A DNA stretch of 58,864 bases from positions 1 through 58,864 of the forward strand of contig NZ_BNBD01000024.1 in the NCBI RefSeq assembly GCF_014654785.1, in the 5' to 3' direction. The stretch's first letter is position 1. The number at the start of each line of letters is the position of its first letter. This document shows positions 1-8,839 of this stretch, one piece after another. Source of the stretch: Streptomyces mashuensis. Its GTDB lineage: Bacteria > Actinomycetota > Actinomycetes > Streptomycetales > Streptomycetaceae. Under the pieces are notes generated by a model that searched no databases, was not told the origin of the DNA, and was given only the letters and a program-made list of their open reading frames with translations. The position numbers were made by a program, and so were the translations under genes.

Positions 1-246
1 CTTGCCCAGGACCACGCCCTCGATCCCGCGCAGCTTCTCCACGATCTCGTCCGCGTGCTCCGTCGAGGTCGTGGCCATCGTCACGTCGATCCGCAGCCGC
101 TCGTGCCCCGACGCGGTCACGTCCAGACCCGTCACCGACCCGCCCGAGGACTCCACGGCCGTGGTGAGCTGACTGACCGCCGTCCCGCCCGCAGGAACCT
201 CCAGCCGGACCGTCATCGAGTACGAGACGCTAGGCGCCGTTGCCAT
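1..246 (-). CDS. NAD-dependent malic enzyme, N-terminal fragment
   Basis: The first 82 codons of a gene that leaves the window on its left side. The protein begins MATAPSVSYSMTVRLEVP and shows an ACT-like regulatory fold ending in RGIEGVVLGK, which is how Streptomyces NAD-malic enzymes (malate to pyruvate plus CO2 and NADH) begin before the catalytic malic and NAD-binding domains. Start is the ATG at 244-246. Catalytic residues lie outside the window, so the call rests on the N-terminus and on the neighbouring helD gene, which I remember as adjacent in Streptomyces. The gene is separated from helD by about 500 bases and is probably transcribed from its own promoter. Confidence 0.8.
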   Translation of the reverse strand, partial: MATAPSVSYSMTVRLEVPAGGTAVSQLTTAVESSGGSVTGLDVTASGHERLRIDVTMATTSTEHADEIVEKLRGIEGVVLGK

Positions 247-486
247 GGCCGCTTTCCCCTGCTTTCCGCTGTTCCGCTTGTTGTCGCCCGTCGCGTGCGT
301 CACGAGGACGCGAGACGTCCGATCGTCCCACCTACCGGTCAGTAGGGGGTAACTCGCACCTCATGGTGGAAGAAGGTTCTCAGATCGCGGTAAAGGGGAG
401 CCCAAATCTCTTCAGCGCTCCTTCATGTCCCTGCAAAGCCGACGCGACGCCGACGACGGAAACGACGCCCGCGACGGAAACGCAGA

Positions 487-518
487 ACGGGCGCCCTCCG
501 AATGGGAAGAGCGCCCGT
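487..518 (-). other. stem-loop in leader of malic enzyme gene
   Basis: ACGGGCGC (487-494) pairs perfectly with GCGCCCGT (511-518) around a 16-base loop. It lies between the putative promoter and the malic enzyme start, so it could be a leader structure or an attenuator; nothing more can be said. Confidence 0.35.
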
Positions 519-624
519 CCCGGACGTCTGTGACACCGACCCGCCATGCTCGCCTCGCGGCAAGTGGTCGCTCGTAGCGACAAAGGTTGGGCCCGGGGGC
601 TTGGATCGAGCCGGTGCCGTACCC

Positions 625-652
625 AGGCTAACAAACCGACCGCAGAAGTCAT
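625..652 (-). promoter_or_regulatory. possible promoter upstream of malic enzyme
   Basis: On the minus strand ATGACT (647-652) is followed after 16 bases by TAGCCT (625-630), a fair match to a vegetative -35/-10 pair in a locally AT-richer patch. Only spacing and sequence support it. Confidence 0.25.
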
Positions 653-700
653 TCCGGGAGGCGCGGATCCACCCCCAGAACGTCAGAACGGAGCACCGGC

Positions 701-723
701 GCCGCCGTCCGGGCGACGGCGGC
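701..723 (-). terminator. helD terminator stem
   Basis: GCCGCCGTC (701-709) and GACGGCGGC (715-723) form a perfect 9-bp stem with a 5-base loop, 25 bases after the helD stop. There is no U-run, as is common for Streptomyces terminators. Confidence 0.55.
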
Positions 724-748
724 GGCCCCGCGGACGCCGGTCCGCCGC

Positions 749-3085
749 TCAGTCCCGCAGCAGGTCCGGCACCCCGCGCTCGTCCGGGTCGTCCCGCTCC
801 CCCGCCAGCACCGTCAGCCGCTGCGTGGCGCGCGTAAGGGCCACGTACAGCACCCGCAGGCCGGCCGGCGACTCGTCGGCGATCTCGGCGGGCGAGACCA
901 CGACCGTCGCGTCGTACTCCAGGCCCTTGGCCTCCAGGCTGCCCAGCGCCACCGCGCGGCCGCCCAGCCCCGCCAGCCAGCCGCGCGCCTCGGCCCGGCG
1001 GCCCATCGGGACCACCACGCCGACCGTGCCCTCGACCTCGGCCAGCAGCCGCGCGGCCTCCGCGCGCACCGCCGCGCCCAGGTCGTCGCCGGCCACGACG
1101 AAGCGCGGCGTGACACCCGTCGAACGCACCGCCGAGGGCGACTCCGTGCCGGGCATGGCCAGGGCCAGCACCTTCGCGGCCAGCTCCGCGATCTCCGCGG
1201 GGTTGCGGTAGTTGACGGTCAGGCGGAAGCGGCGGCGCGGGCGGGTGCCCAGCGCCTCGTCCCGGGCCTCGGCCGCCTCGTCCGGGTCGGACCACGAGGA
1301 CTGCGCGGGGTCGCCCACGACCGTCCACGTGGCGTGCCGGCCGCGGCGGCCCACCATGCGCCACTGCATCGGCGTGAGGTCCTGCGCCTCGTCGACGATG
1401 ACGTGCGCGTAGTCCCGCCGCTCCTCCGCCAGCCGCTCGGCGCGCTCGCGGCGCGACTCCGAGCGGACCGGCATCAGCTCCTCCAGGCCCGTGAGCTGGT
1501 CCAGCGGGTCGACCTCGCGCGGCCGGCGGGGCCGGGGCGCCACGCCCAGCAGCGTCTCCAGCTCGTCCAGCAGCGCCACGTCGTGCACCGACAGGGGGCC
1601 GTGGCCCCGCCCGTCCAGGCGGGACAGCGAACGGGCCACCTGCCGCACCTCGCGCGGGTTGAGCACCCGGCGCGCCCAGCGCGCCAGGCGGCGCTCGTCG
1701 GCCATGCACGCCAGCACCCGGCGCGGCGTGAGCTCGGGCCACCAGGCGTCGAGGAAGTCGGTGAAGACCTGCTCGGTGGTGATGTCCTCGTCGAACGCCT
1801 GCCGGGCCTCCGCGGCAAGCTCGGGGTCGGTGTAGCGGCGGGGACCGCCGGCCTTGGCCCACAGCGCGTCGAGGATCAGCCGGCGGGCGCGCGGGCGCAG
1901 CAGGTTGACGGGGGCGGTGCCGCCCAGCGCGACCTGCCGGATGCGGCGCAGTTCGTCGCCGTCCAGCTCCAAGCGGCCGCCGAAGGCGACCACGCGCAGC
2001 CGGTCGGGCACCGGGGTGTCGCCGGCGGGCACCTCCAGGGCGCCGCGGACGGCCTTGCGGGCGACCTTGACCATGCGGGCCGAGCCCTTGACGCGGGCGA
2101 CGGAGGGTTCGTCGTACGTGTCGGCCTCGGCGCCGTCCACGAGCGAGCCCAGCGCCCGGACGGCGACCTGGCCCTCCTCGCCGAGGGAGGGCAGCACGCC
2201 CTCGGTGTAGGCGACCAGCAGCGGGGTCGGGGAGACCACGAGGATGCCGCCCGCGTAGCGGCGGCGGTCCTGGTAGAGGAGGTACGCGGCGCGGTGCAGG
2301 GCGACGGCGGTCTTGCCGGTGCCGGGGCCGCCCTCGACCTCGGTGACCGAGGCGGCGGGGGCGCGGATCACGAGGTCCTGCTCGGCCTGGATGGAGGAGA
2401 CGATGTCGCGCATCGTGTGGCTGCGGGCCTGGCCGAGGGCGGCCATGAGAGCGCCGTCGCCGACGACGGGCAGGGCCCGGCCGTCCAGGGTGGTGGACAG
2501 CTCGGGGCGCAGCAGGTCGTCCTCGACGCCGAGCACCTTGCGGCCCTTGGAGCGGATCACGCGGCGGCGTACGACGCGGCCGGGCGCGACGGGCGTGGCG
2601 CGGTAGAAGGGGGCGGCGGCGGGGGCGCGCCAGTCGATGACGAGCGGCGAGTAGTCGGCGTCGAGGACGCCGATGCGGCCGATGTGCAGGGTCTCGGCGA
2701 TCTCGGCGCGGTCGCCGCGCACGGCGTCGTCGGCGGGCTCGACGGAGGTGTACGCGCCGTCGGGGCCCTTCTTGCCGTCCTTGCCGGGCAGCAGGTCGAT
2801 GCGGCCGAAGAGGAAGTCCTCGAACTCGCTGTTGAGGCGGTTGAGGTGGACGCCGGCGCGGAAGACCTGGGCGTCCCGCTCGGCCAGCGCCCCGGGCGTG
2901 CCGACCTGGCCGCGCTTGGCGGCGTCGTCCATGAGGAACTCGGCCTCGTGGATCTTCTCCTCGAGACGCCGGTAGACCCGGTCGAGATGCTGCTGCTCGG
3001 CGCCGGTCTCACGGTCCCTGACCCCGTCCGGCTCCGTCGCCGGTCCTGTCGCCACCTGCGCGTCTGTGGCGTTCTGCGCGGCCAC
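749..3085 (-). CDS. helD: HelD-like superfamily 1 helicase / RNA polymerase recycling factor
   Basis: 778 residues. The N-terminal third has a charged helical arm (QQHLDRVYRRLEEKIHEAEF, about 31-50), then the family-typical DYSPLVIDWRAPAAAPFYRA segment (about 144-163). The Walker A motif GGPGTGKT is at about 252-259. The UvrD-type ATPase continues with VIVDEAQDLTPMQW and ends with LRVLYVALTRATQRL, the SF1 motif VI region. HelD proteins of this type are known to pry stalled RNA polymerase off DNA or rRNA promoters rather than unwind DNA. Start is GTG at 3083-3085 behind a G-rich ribosome site. It is monocistronic, with a terminator stem downstream and an inverted repeat upstream. The family is certain; the polymerase role is inferred from family knowledge. 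Confidence 0.88.
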   Translation of the reverse strand: MAAQNATDAQVATGPATEPDGVRDRETGAEQQHLDRVYRRLEEKIHEAEFLMDDAAKRGQVGTPGALAERDAQVFRAGVHLNRLNSEFEDFLFGRIDLLPGKDGKKGPDGAYTSVEPADDAVRGDRAEIAETLHIGRIGVLDADYSPLVIDWRAPAAAPFYRATPVAPGRVVRRRVIRSKGRKVLGVEDDLLRPELSTTLDGRALPVVGDGALMAALGQARSHTMRDIVSSIQAEQDLVIRAPAASVTEVEGGPGTGKTAVALHRAAYLLYQDRRRYAGGILVVSPTPLLVAYTEGVLPSLGEEGQVAVRALGSLVDGAEADTYDEPSVARVKGSARMVKVARKAVRGALEVPAGDTPVPDRLRVVAFGGRLELDGDELRRIRQVALGGTAPVNLLRPRARRLILDALWAKAGGPRRYTDPELAAEARQAFDEDITTEQVFTDFLDAWWPELTPRRVLACMADERRLARWARRVLNPREVRQVARSLSRLDGRGHGPLSVHDVALLDELETLLGVAPRPRRPREVDPLDQLTGLEELMPVRSESRRERAERLAEERRDYAHVIVDEAQDLTPMQWRMVGRRGRHATWTVVGDPAQSSWSDPDEAAEARDEALGTRPRRRFRLTVNYRNPAEIAELAAKVLALAMPGTESPSAVRSTGVTPRFVVAGDDLGAAVRAEAARLLAEVEGTVGVVVPMGRRAEARGWLAGLGGRAVALGSLEAKGLEYDATVVVSPAEIADESPAGLRVLYVALTRATQRLTVLAGERDDPDERGVPDLLRD

Positions 3086-3134
3086 CCAGGCCCCCTTCTG
3101 CTGTGCGTAGGGCAGCCGTCAACCGTACGCGAAC

Positions 3135-3155
3135 ACAGGTACTGAGCGCACCTGT
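3135..3155. promoter_or_regulatory. inverted repeat upstream of helD
   Basis: ACAGGT (3135-3140), nine bases, ACCTGT (3150-3155), located 50-70 bases before the helD start. It is a candidate operator or promoter-overlapping site; no regulator is identified. Confidence 0.3.
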
Positions 3156-3260
3156 CACGACATGAGGGGTTTGCCACGACTGTCGGGCATTGACGCGGGG
3201 CGGATCGGGTATCGCGGTCGGGGTCTCGTGGTCGGGGCCTCGCGGTCCGGCTCCCGCGGT

Positions 3261-4436
3261 TCAGGTGCCGTGTGCCGTGCGGCGGCGCAGGGTGAGGGCG
3301 CCGGCGGTGGCCAGGACGGCGGCGAGGCCGGTGCCGCCGACGGCCAGCAGCGTGGTGCCGCGGGGGCCGTCGGTGGTGGCGGCGGCCGGCTCGACGGCGT
3401 CCACCAGGAGGTGGGCGGTGCGCTTGACGCGCCCGTGGTGGCTGATCACCGTGACGGGGTAACGGCCGGCGCCGAGGTCCTTGCGGACCCGGGCGGGGCC
3501 GTAGTAGCGGGGGACGTCGCCGTCGCCGGCCTTGCTGTCGTCGCGCCGCAGCGGCACGGGCTGCTCGAAGGCCGGGGAGGTGGCGGTCAGCCGTTCGTCC
3601 TCGCCGGGATCGGGCGAGGAGTCCCGCCACAGGACGTTGACGGTGCCGCCGGCGGCAGCGGTCTGACCGTGCGACCGGGCCGTCTCGGGGCGGCCGGAGG
3701 CGGGGAAGAACGCGGGGCCGCGGGCCCGGCCGACGTAGTCGCTGTCACCGGGGCGGGCGGCCCGTACGGTGAGCGGCTTCTCGGCGAGCGGCCGGCCGCC
3801 GTCCCCGGTCAGGGTGACCTTGTACGTGCCGTCCTTGACGTCGGGGGGCAGGGCCGTGAGGGCGGTGAACATGCGGGGGTTGTTCCAGTGCCCGCCGGCC
3901 GGGTCGTGGGTGAGCCGTACGGCCTTCCGGAAGGCCGGGGAGGTGACGGTGAACGCCTCGCCCTGCTCACCCGGGTAGAGGTCGTCGTACGACACGCCGA
4001 GCCGCTCCCCGGGCCGCAGGACGTCGCCGTCGGTGCCCACCTGGAACTCCGGCCGCCGGGCGGCGGTGACCTCGACCCGTTCCTGGGCCACGACCCTGCC
4101 GCCGGCGTGCACCCGCAGCGGGTACGTGCCGGGCCGTACGGTCATGGCGATGGCGGGGCGGGCGTGGTGGCCGGGCCCGTCCTGGGCGTAGGGGGTCAGG
4201 TGGACGCGGTGCGGGAAGAGGGGCGAGGTGACGGTGACGTCGGCGGAGCGCTTCAGGCCGCGCAGGTCGATGTCGACGAGCTCGCCGGGCCGGTTGCCGT
4301 AGGCGGAGTTGACCAGCAGGTGCACCCCGTGGGGCGCCCCCGGCTCGCCGGTCCCGGTGGCCCCTGCGGGCGGGGCCGCCGTCATCAGGCCCGCGACCGC
4401 GACGACGGTCACGGCGGTACCGCGTATCCGGATCAT
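3261..4436 (-). CDS. secreted, C-terminally membrane-anchored beta-sandwich protein of unknown function
   Basis: 391 residues. A clear signal peptide opens the protein (positive MIRIRG, hydrophobic core, APPAGATG cleavage region near 27). The body repeats immunoglobulin-like strands: GELVDIDLRGL, ADVTVTSPLFPHRVHL, GEAFTVTSPAFRKAVRL and ERLTATSPAFEQPVPL share a TVTSPxFxxxVxL signature, so it looks like three tandem related domains. A C-terminal membrane helix (GTTLLAVGGTGLAAVLATAGALTL) is followed by RRR, which fits an anchor facing out of the cell. No sortase motif or catalytic residues are seen. The ATG at 4434-4436 has a good ribosome site (GAGGGGG). Function unknown; a cell-surface structural or adhesive role is only a guess. 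Confidence 0.8.
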   Translation of the reverse strand: MIRIRGTAVTVVAVAGLMTAAPPAGATGTGEPGAPHGVHLLVNSAYGNRPGELVDIDLRGLKRSADVTVTSPLFPHRVHLTPYAQDGPGHHARPAIAMTVRPGTYPLRVHAGGRVVAQERVEVTAARRPEFQVGTDGDVLRPGERLGVSYDDLYPGEQGEAFTVTSPAFRKAVRLTHDPAGGHWNNPRMFTALTALPPDVKDGTYKVTLTGDGGRPLAEKPLTVRAARPGDSDYVGRARGPAFFPASGRPETARSHGQTAAAGGTVNVLWRDSSPDPGEDERLTATSPAFEQPVPLRRDDSKAGDGDVPRYYGPARVRKDLGAGRYPVTVISHHGRVKRTAHLLVDAVEPAAATTDGPRGTTLLAVGGTGLAAVLATAGALTLRRRTAHGT

Positions 4437-4526
4437 CCCGACACACCCCCTCGTCGTTCTCTTAGAGGGGCCGGACGGGTTCCCGGTTGCCTCGGGCCGC
4501 GCCGGGGCCGCCTCCGGGCGTACGAC

Positions 4527-4558
4527 GAAGGCCCCACCGCCGGGGCGGTGGGGCCTTC
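4527..4558 (-). terminator. tmRNA terminator
   Basis: A perfect 14-bp stem (GAAGGCCCCACCGC against GCGGTGGGGCCTTC) with a CGGG tetraloop, 18 bases past the tmRNA 3' end. It could also act for transcription from the left. Confidence 0.8.
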
Positions 4559-4575
4559 GCTCACATGGTGACGAG

Positions 4576-4942
4576 TGGAGATGGCGGGAATCGAACCCGC
4601 GTCCAACGGTGCGGAACCAGGGCTTCTCCGTGTGCAGTCCGCTGCGCTTTTCTCGGCCCCGGAGATCACGCGGACAAGTCTCCGACGGGCTCAGCCACTG
4701 TTTGGTTTCCCACCAGGTCCCGTGGCCGGACCTAGTGGTTTAGTTCCCTAGCTGATGCCAGGATCCGGGTCGGGAACAGCCCCGGGCTGACACTTCGCGA
4801 GTCGCTACTTAGGCAGCGAGGGCGAAGGAATCGCGCTTGGTGTTGGCGATTATTGGTTGCGACATATGGTTTACGAGATCATTGCCGCTTCCTCGACACG
4901 CTTCCCCTGCTTCGACATCCGCTGTCGAAACCGATCATCCCC
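4576..4942 (-). ncRNA. ssrA: transfer-messenger RNA (tmRNA), short proteolysis tag
   Basis: About 367 nt. The 5' end GGGGATG (4936-4942) pairs with CATCTCC (4577-4583), giving the tRNA-like acceptor stem, with discriminator A at 4576; CCA is not encoded. The T-arm GGTTCGATTCC and the downstream pseudoknot-rich region are visible. The resume codon GCC opens a 12-codon tag reading ANTKRDSFALAA followed by TAA, ending in the usual ALAA degron. tmRNA with SmpB rescues ribosomes stalled on broken mRNAs and tags their products for degradation. The gene lies just downstream of smpB on the same strand. The tag is shorter than the 16-residue form I remember from S. coelicolor. Boundaries are within a few bases. 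Confidence 0.95.
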
Positions 4943-5073
4943 ATGTGGTGTTTTCAAGCTGCGCACCGGGCCGACAGCAACCGGCCGGTGTGCGATGCGC
5001 CCATCGTACGTGACCAACGCGGGCCCGTGCCAGCGTATTCCCGGGGGTCCCCCGGGCGGGTCCCCGGCGGCGG

Positions 5074-5556
5074 TCAGCCCTTCCGCTGACGGCGCCGGGC
5101 GGCGGAAATGGCGCGGTCCGCCTCGCGGCGGTCCTGCTTCTCCCGCAGCGTCTGCCGCTTGTCGTACTCCTTCTTGCCCTTCGCGAGAGCGATCTCGACC
5201 TTGGCCCGGCCGTCCTTGAAGTACAGCGCGAGCGGCACGATCGTGTGACCCGTCTCGTCCGCCTTGGACGCGAGCTTGTCGATCTCGGCGCGGTGCATCA
5301 GCAGCTTGCGCTTGCGGCGCGCACTGTGGTTCGTCCACGTGCCCTGGCTGTACTCCGGCACGTGCACGTTGTGCAGCCACGCCTCGCCGCCGTCGATCTG
5401 GACGAACCCGTCGACCAGCGAGGCCTTGCCCTGACGCAGCGACTTCACCTCGGTGCCCGTGAGCACCAGACCGCACTCGTAGGTGGTCAGCAGGTGGTAG
5501 TCGTGCCGCGCCTTCTTGTTCTGCGCGATCAGTTTGCGACCCGTCTCTTTTGCCAT
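5074..5556 (-). CDS. smpB: SsrA-binding protein SmpB
   Basis: 160 residues, the normal family length. It starts MAKETGRKLIAQNKKARHDY, shows the conserved core LTGTEVKSLRQGKASL and VHVPEYSQGTW, and ends in a basic tail (DRREADRAISAARRRQRKG) that in the family enters the empty mRNA channel of a stalled ribosome. It binds the tRNA-like domain of tmRNA, whose gene follows on the same strand. It is 18 bases downstream of the S41 protease gene and so probably the last protein gene of the ftsE-ftsX-protease-smpB unit. Start ATG at 5554-5556. Confidence 0.97.
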   Translation of the reverse strand: MAKETGRKLIAQNKKARHDYHLLTTYECGLVLTGTEVKSLRQGKASLVDGFVQIDGGEAWLHNVHVPEYSQGTWTNHSARRKRKLLMHRAEIDKLASKADETGHTIVPLALYFKDGRAKVEIALAKGKKEYDKRQTLREKQDRREADRAISAARRRQRKG

Positions 5557-5574
5557 AGCGCGGTCATTCTCGCA

Positions 5575-6816
5575 CTACGACCCACCCCCGAGGCCACCCA
5601 ATACTGTGCGGGCCCGCCGCTCGGCATCGCCGCGCACCGCCAGGTCCGGCACGATCCCCGCGCCGTCCACGGCCCGCCCGTCGGGGGTCCGCCAGTGACC
5701 GACGGTCAGCTCGGCCACCGAACCGTCCGGCAGCCGGCTGGGCATCTGCACGGTGCCCTTGCCGAAAGTGCGCGAACCGACGACGACGGCGCGCCCGCGG
5801 TCCTGCAGGGCGCCCGCCAGCAGCTCGGCGGCGCTCATCGTGCCGCCGTCCACCAGGACGACCAGGGGCCGCCGGGTGTCACCGCCCCGCGCGGCCCGCA
5901 GGGCGTGCTGCCGGCCGTCGTTGTCGTACGTCGCCACGACCCCGCCGTCGAGGAACGCGGAGGCGGCGGTGACGGCCTCGGTGACCAGGCCGCCGCCGTT
6001 GCCGCGCAGGTCCAGCAGCAGGCCCTCGCCGGGGCCGGCCGCCCGGACCGCCTCCCTTACGCGCTCGCCCGTGCCCCGCGTGAACGCCCCGACCTTGATC
6101 AGTGCGGCGGGCGGGCGGCCGTCGCCGCCGTCCCCGACCCGCTCCACCTCGACGCTCTCGGTGACCAGCCGCTCGCGGCGCAGGGTCACCTCCCAGTGCC
6201 GCTCGCCGCGCTGGAGCAGCAGGCGTACGGGCGTCCCGGCACCGTCGCCGCGCGGGGCGGGCCCGCCGGCCGCGTCGTCGGCGTACTGCCCGTCCTCGCC
6301 GCGCAGCAGCGAGACCACCTCGGTGACCGGCAGGCCGGTCACGGGCACCCCGTCGACGCCCAGGAGCCGGTCGCCGGGGCCCACGCCGGCCCGCTCGGCG
6401 GGGCCGCCGGGGCGGACGCCGCCGACCTCGATGGCGCCCTCGGCTGCGCGGTGGGCGGTGATGCCCACGCCCACGTAGGCGCCGTCGAGGGCGAGCGCGA
6501 AGCCCTCGTACTCGCGGGCGGTGTACACGGAGCTCCAGGTGTCCCCGCTGCGGCTGACGACCTCGGCGGCGGCCTCGGAGCCGGACTTGCCGTCCTGGGC
6601 GGCCCGCTGGGCCGCGGCCTCGACCGCGCCCCGGTCGACCGGCCGGGCGGCGGTGCGCGACGGGGAGGGCGCGACCGCGCGGGTCCGGTCGTCCTGCCCG
6701 CCGCCGCTCCAGCAGCCGGTGGCGGCACCGGTGGCGATCACTCCGGCGAAGACCAACGTCAGGACGGCCCCGCGGCGGGCGAGGCGCGGCGGGACGGACA
6801 CGGTCGGGCCGGGCAT
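5575..6816 (-). CDS. S41 family C-terminal processing protease, membrane-anchored
   Basis: 413 residues with the chosen ATG at 6814-6816 (MPGPTVSVPP). A hydrophobic segment (VLTLVFAGVIATGAATGC) ends in a possible lipobox cysteine. A PDZ domain follows (AYVGVGITAH to GDRLLGVDGVPVTGLP). The S41 catalytic core has LLLDLRGNGGG, the nucleophile serine in GGTMSAAELLAG and the general-base lysine in RTFGKGTVQ. The active dyad is intact, so it should be an active periplasm-like (extracytoplasmic) protease. It sits between ftsX and smpB, an order I recall from other Streptomyces. FtsEX is known to control cell-wall hydrolases, so a role in processing wall or division proteins is a reasonable inference. 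An upstream in-frame ATG at 6880 would add 22 implausible residues. Confidence 0.88.
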   Translation of the reverse strand: MPGPTVSVPPRLARRGAVLTLVFAGVIATGAATGCWSGGGQDDRTRAVAPSPSRTAARPVDRGAVEAAAQRAAQDGKSGSEAAAEVVSRSGDTWSSVYTAREYEGFALALDGAYVGVGITAHRAAEGAIEVGGVRPGGPAERAGVGPGDRLLGVDGVPVTGLPVTEVVSLLRGEDGQYADDAAGGPAPRGDGAGTPVRLLLQRGERHWEVTLRRERLVTESVEVERVGDGGDGRPPAALIKVGAFTRGTGERVREAVRAAGPGEGLLLDLRGNGGGLVTEAVTAASAFLDGGVVATYDNDGRQHALRAARGGDTRRPLVVLVDGGTMSAAELLAGALQDRGRAVVVGSRTFGKGTVQMPSRLPDGSVAELTVGHWRTPDGRAVDGAGIVPDLAVRGDAERRARTVLGGLGGGS

Positions 6817-6883
6817 GCGCGTGAGTCTAGGACACCGGGCGGTGCCGTACGGGGAGTTGGCCGGACCACGCCCTTGGCACATC

Positions 6884-7795
6884 TCACACGCGCAGGTACT
6901 TCCACAGCGCCACGAAGGCCGCCAGCGCCGGCATCAGCACCCCGATGGCGATCACCAGGGGGAGCTTGCCGAGGACCGCGTCCCAGCCGATGAACTGCAC
7001 GACGTCGATGTGCTGGGCGAGCCAGTTGTTCACGAGGAAGTACTGGCCGCCGACGAGCAGCAGGCACGCGAAGCAGGCGCCCAGCAGCCCGGCGAACGCG
7101 GCCTCCATGATGAAGGGGATCTGGATGTAGAAGCTGGACGCGCCCACCAGGCGCATGATCCCCGTCTCGCGGCGGCGGCTGAACGCCGAGACGCGGACCG
7201 TGTTGACGATCAGCGCCAGGGCCACCACGAGCATCAGCGCCATCACGCCCAGCGCCGCGTAGTTCGCCCCGCTGAGCAGGTTGAACAGGTCCTCCAGCAG
7301 GTCCTTCTGGTCCTGCACCAGCTGCACGCCGGGCCGCTCGGCGAAGGCGCTGGAGATCACCGCGTACTTGGTGGGGTCCCTCAGCTTGACCCGGAAGGAC
7401 TCCTGCATCTGGTCGGGCGTCACCGAGCCGGCGATGGGCGACTTCCCGAACTGTTCCTTGTAGTGCTTGTACGCCTCCTCCGCCGTCTCGAACTGGACGC
7501 TCTGCACCACCGGCATCTTCTCCAGATCGGCCCTGATCTGCTTCTTCTGCTCGGTGGTCGCCGCCCCCTTGGCGCAGGCCGGGTCGGTCTCGGCGTCGCT
7601 CCTGCTGCACAGGAAGATGTTGACGTTGACCTTGTCGTACCAGTAGCCCTTCATCGTGCTGACCTGCTCGCGCATCAGCAGCGAGCCGCCGAACAGGGCG
7701 AGCGAGAGGGCGACGGAGACGATGACCGCGAAGGTCATCGTGAGGTTGCGGCGGAGACCGACGCCGATCTCCGACAGGACGAACTGGGCGCGCAT
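6884..7795 (-). CDS. ftsX: cell-division ABC transporter-like permease FtsX
   Basis: 303 residues, normal length. It begins MRAQFVLSEIGVGLRRN, with TM1 at about 20-42, a large extracellular loop (about 45-175) that contains a cysteine pair (FLCS ... DPAC), then TM2-TM4 (GVMALMLVVALALIVNTVRV, a second near 225-250, last near 275-298). The RRRETGIMRLVGAS sequence after TM2 is the FtsX coupling signature. FtsX with FtsE forms a non-transporting ABC complex that activates peptidoglycan hydrolases. It lies 45 bases after ftsE on the same strand and is expected to be co-transcribed. Confidence 0.96.
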   Translation of the reverse strand: MRAQFVLSEIGVGLRRNLTMTFAVIVSVALSLALFGGSLLMREQVSTMKGYWYDKVNVNIFLCSRSDAETDPACAKGAATTEQKKQIRADLEKMPVVQSVQFETAEEAYKHYKEQFGKSPIAGSVTPDQMQESFRVKLRDPTKYAVISSAFAERPGVQLVQDQKDLLEDLFNLLSGANYAALGVMALMLVVALALIVNTVRVSAFSRRRETGIMRLVGASSFYIQIPFIMEAAFAGLLGACFACLLLVGGQYFLVNNWLAQHIDVVQFIGWDAVLGKLPLVIAIGVLMPALAAFVALWKYLRV

Positions 7796-7840
7796 GGCGT
7801 CCTTCCGGGGCTTTCGGGCTTTCGGGGCTGGGGCGGTCGG

Positions 7841-8530
<690 letters not shown>

Positions 8531-8839
8531 GCTGGCACCACGCCTCGGCCGGGGGCGGAACGGAAACTGAGCGGAACGGAGCGGAACGGAGCGGAATGGG
8601 ACGGAACACAAACGGAACGGGACGCCGGGTGACGCCGGTACGGCTTCCTCGGTGCCGGTGACCATACCGAACCGCTCGTGCACGCGCAGTAGGCGTGTGC
8701 GGGGTGGCGCGTACCGGGCCTCCCACGGCGGCGTACCCTTCACCGGACCGGCCGCGCCGGACGGCGCCGAAGCTGGCACAGTGGTAGGGGGAACCGCAGG
8801 GCTCTCCCGCGCGTTGGACGTACCGGAGGAGGACATCGC
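8531..8839. other. divergent intergenic region ftsE / zinc-ribbon gene
   Basis: 309 bases. The ftsE side holds a tandem CGGAA-type repeat (8551-8620). The right side has the strong GGAGGAGG ribosome site (about 8828-8835) of the plus-strand small gene. No clear -35/-10 pair was found for either gene. Confidence 0.5.
8551..8620. repeat. short tandem GCGGAACGGA repeat in ftsE leader
   Basis: The 10-mer GCGGAACGGA occurs at 8571-8580 and 8581-8590, then as GCGGAATGGG at 8591-8600, with further CGGAA units on both sides. In the ftsE transcript it reads as a C/U-rich leader. Confidence 0.7.

Larger units (their letters stand above)
247..748. other. 500-base gap between malic enzyme and helD
   Basis: No convincing gene. 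Reading toward the malic enzyme it holds the helD terminator stem (701-723), a possible promoter (625-652), a second stem-loop (487-518) and a leader of lower GC. A 55-codon minus frame starting near 546 can be read but has no recognisable product; it may be only the malic-enzyme leader. Confidence 0.6.

Noticed and set aside
380..546. A 55-codon minus-strand frame (MAGRCHRRPGR...) in the malic enzyme leader
   Set aside because: No ribosome site of note and no recognised family; it overlaps a stem-loop. Left as leader.
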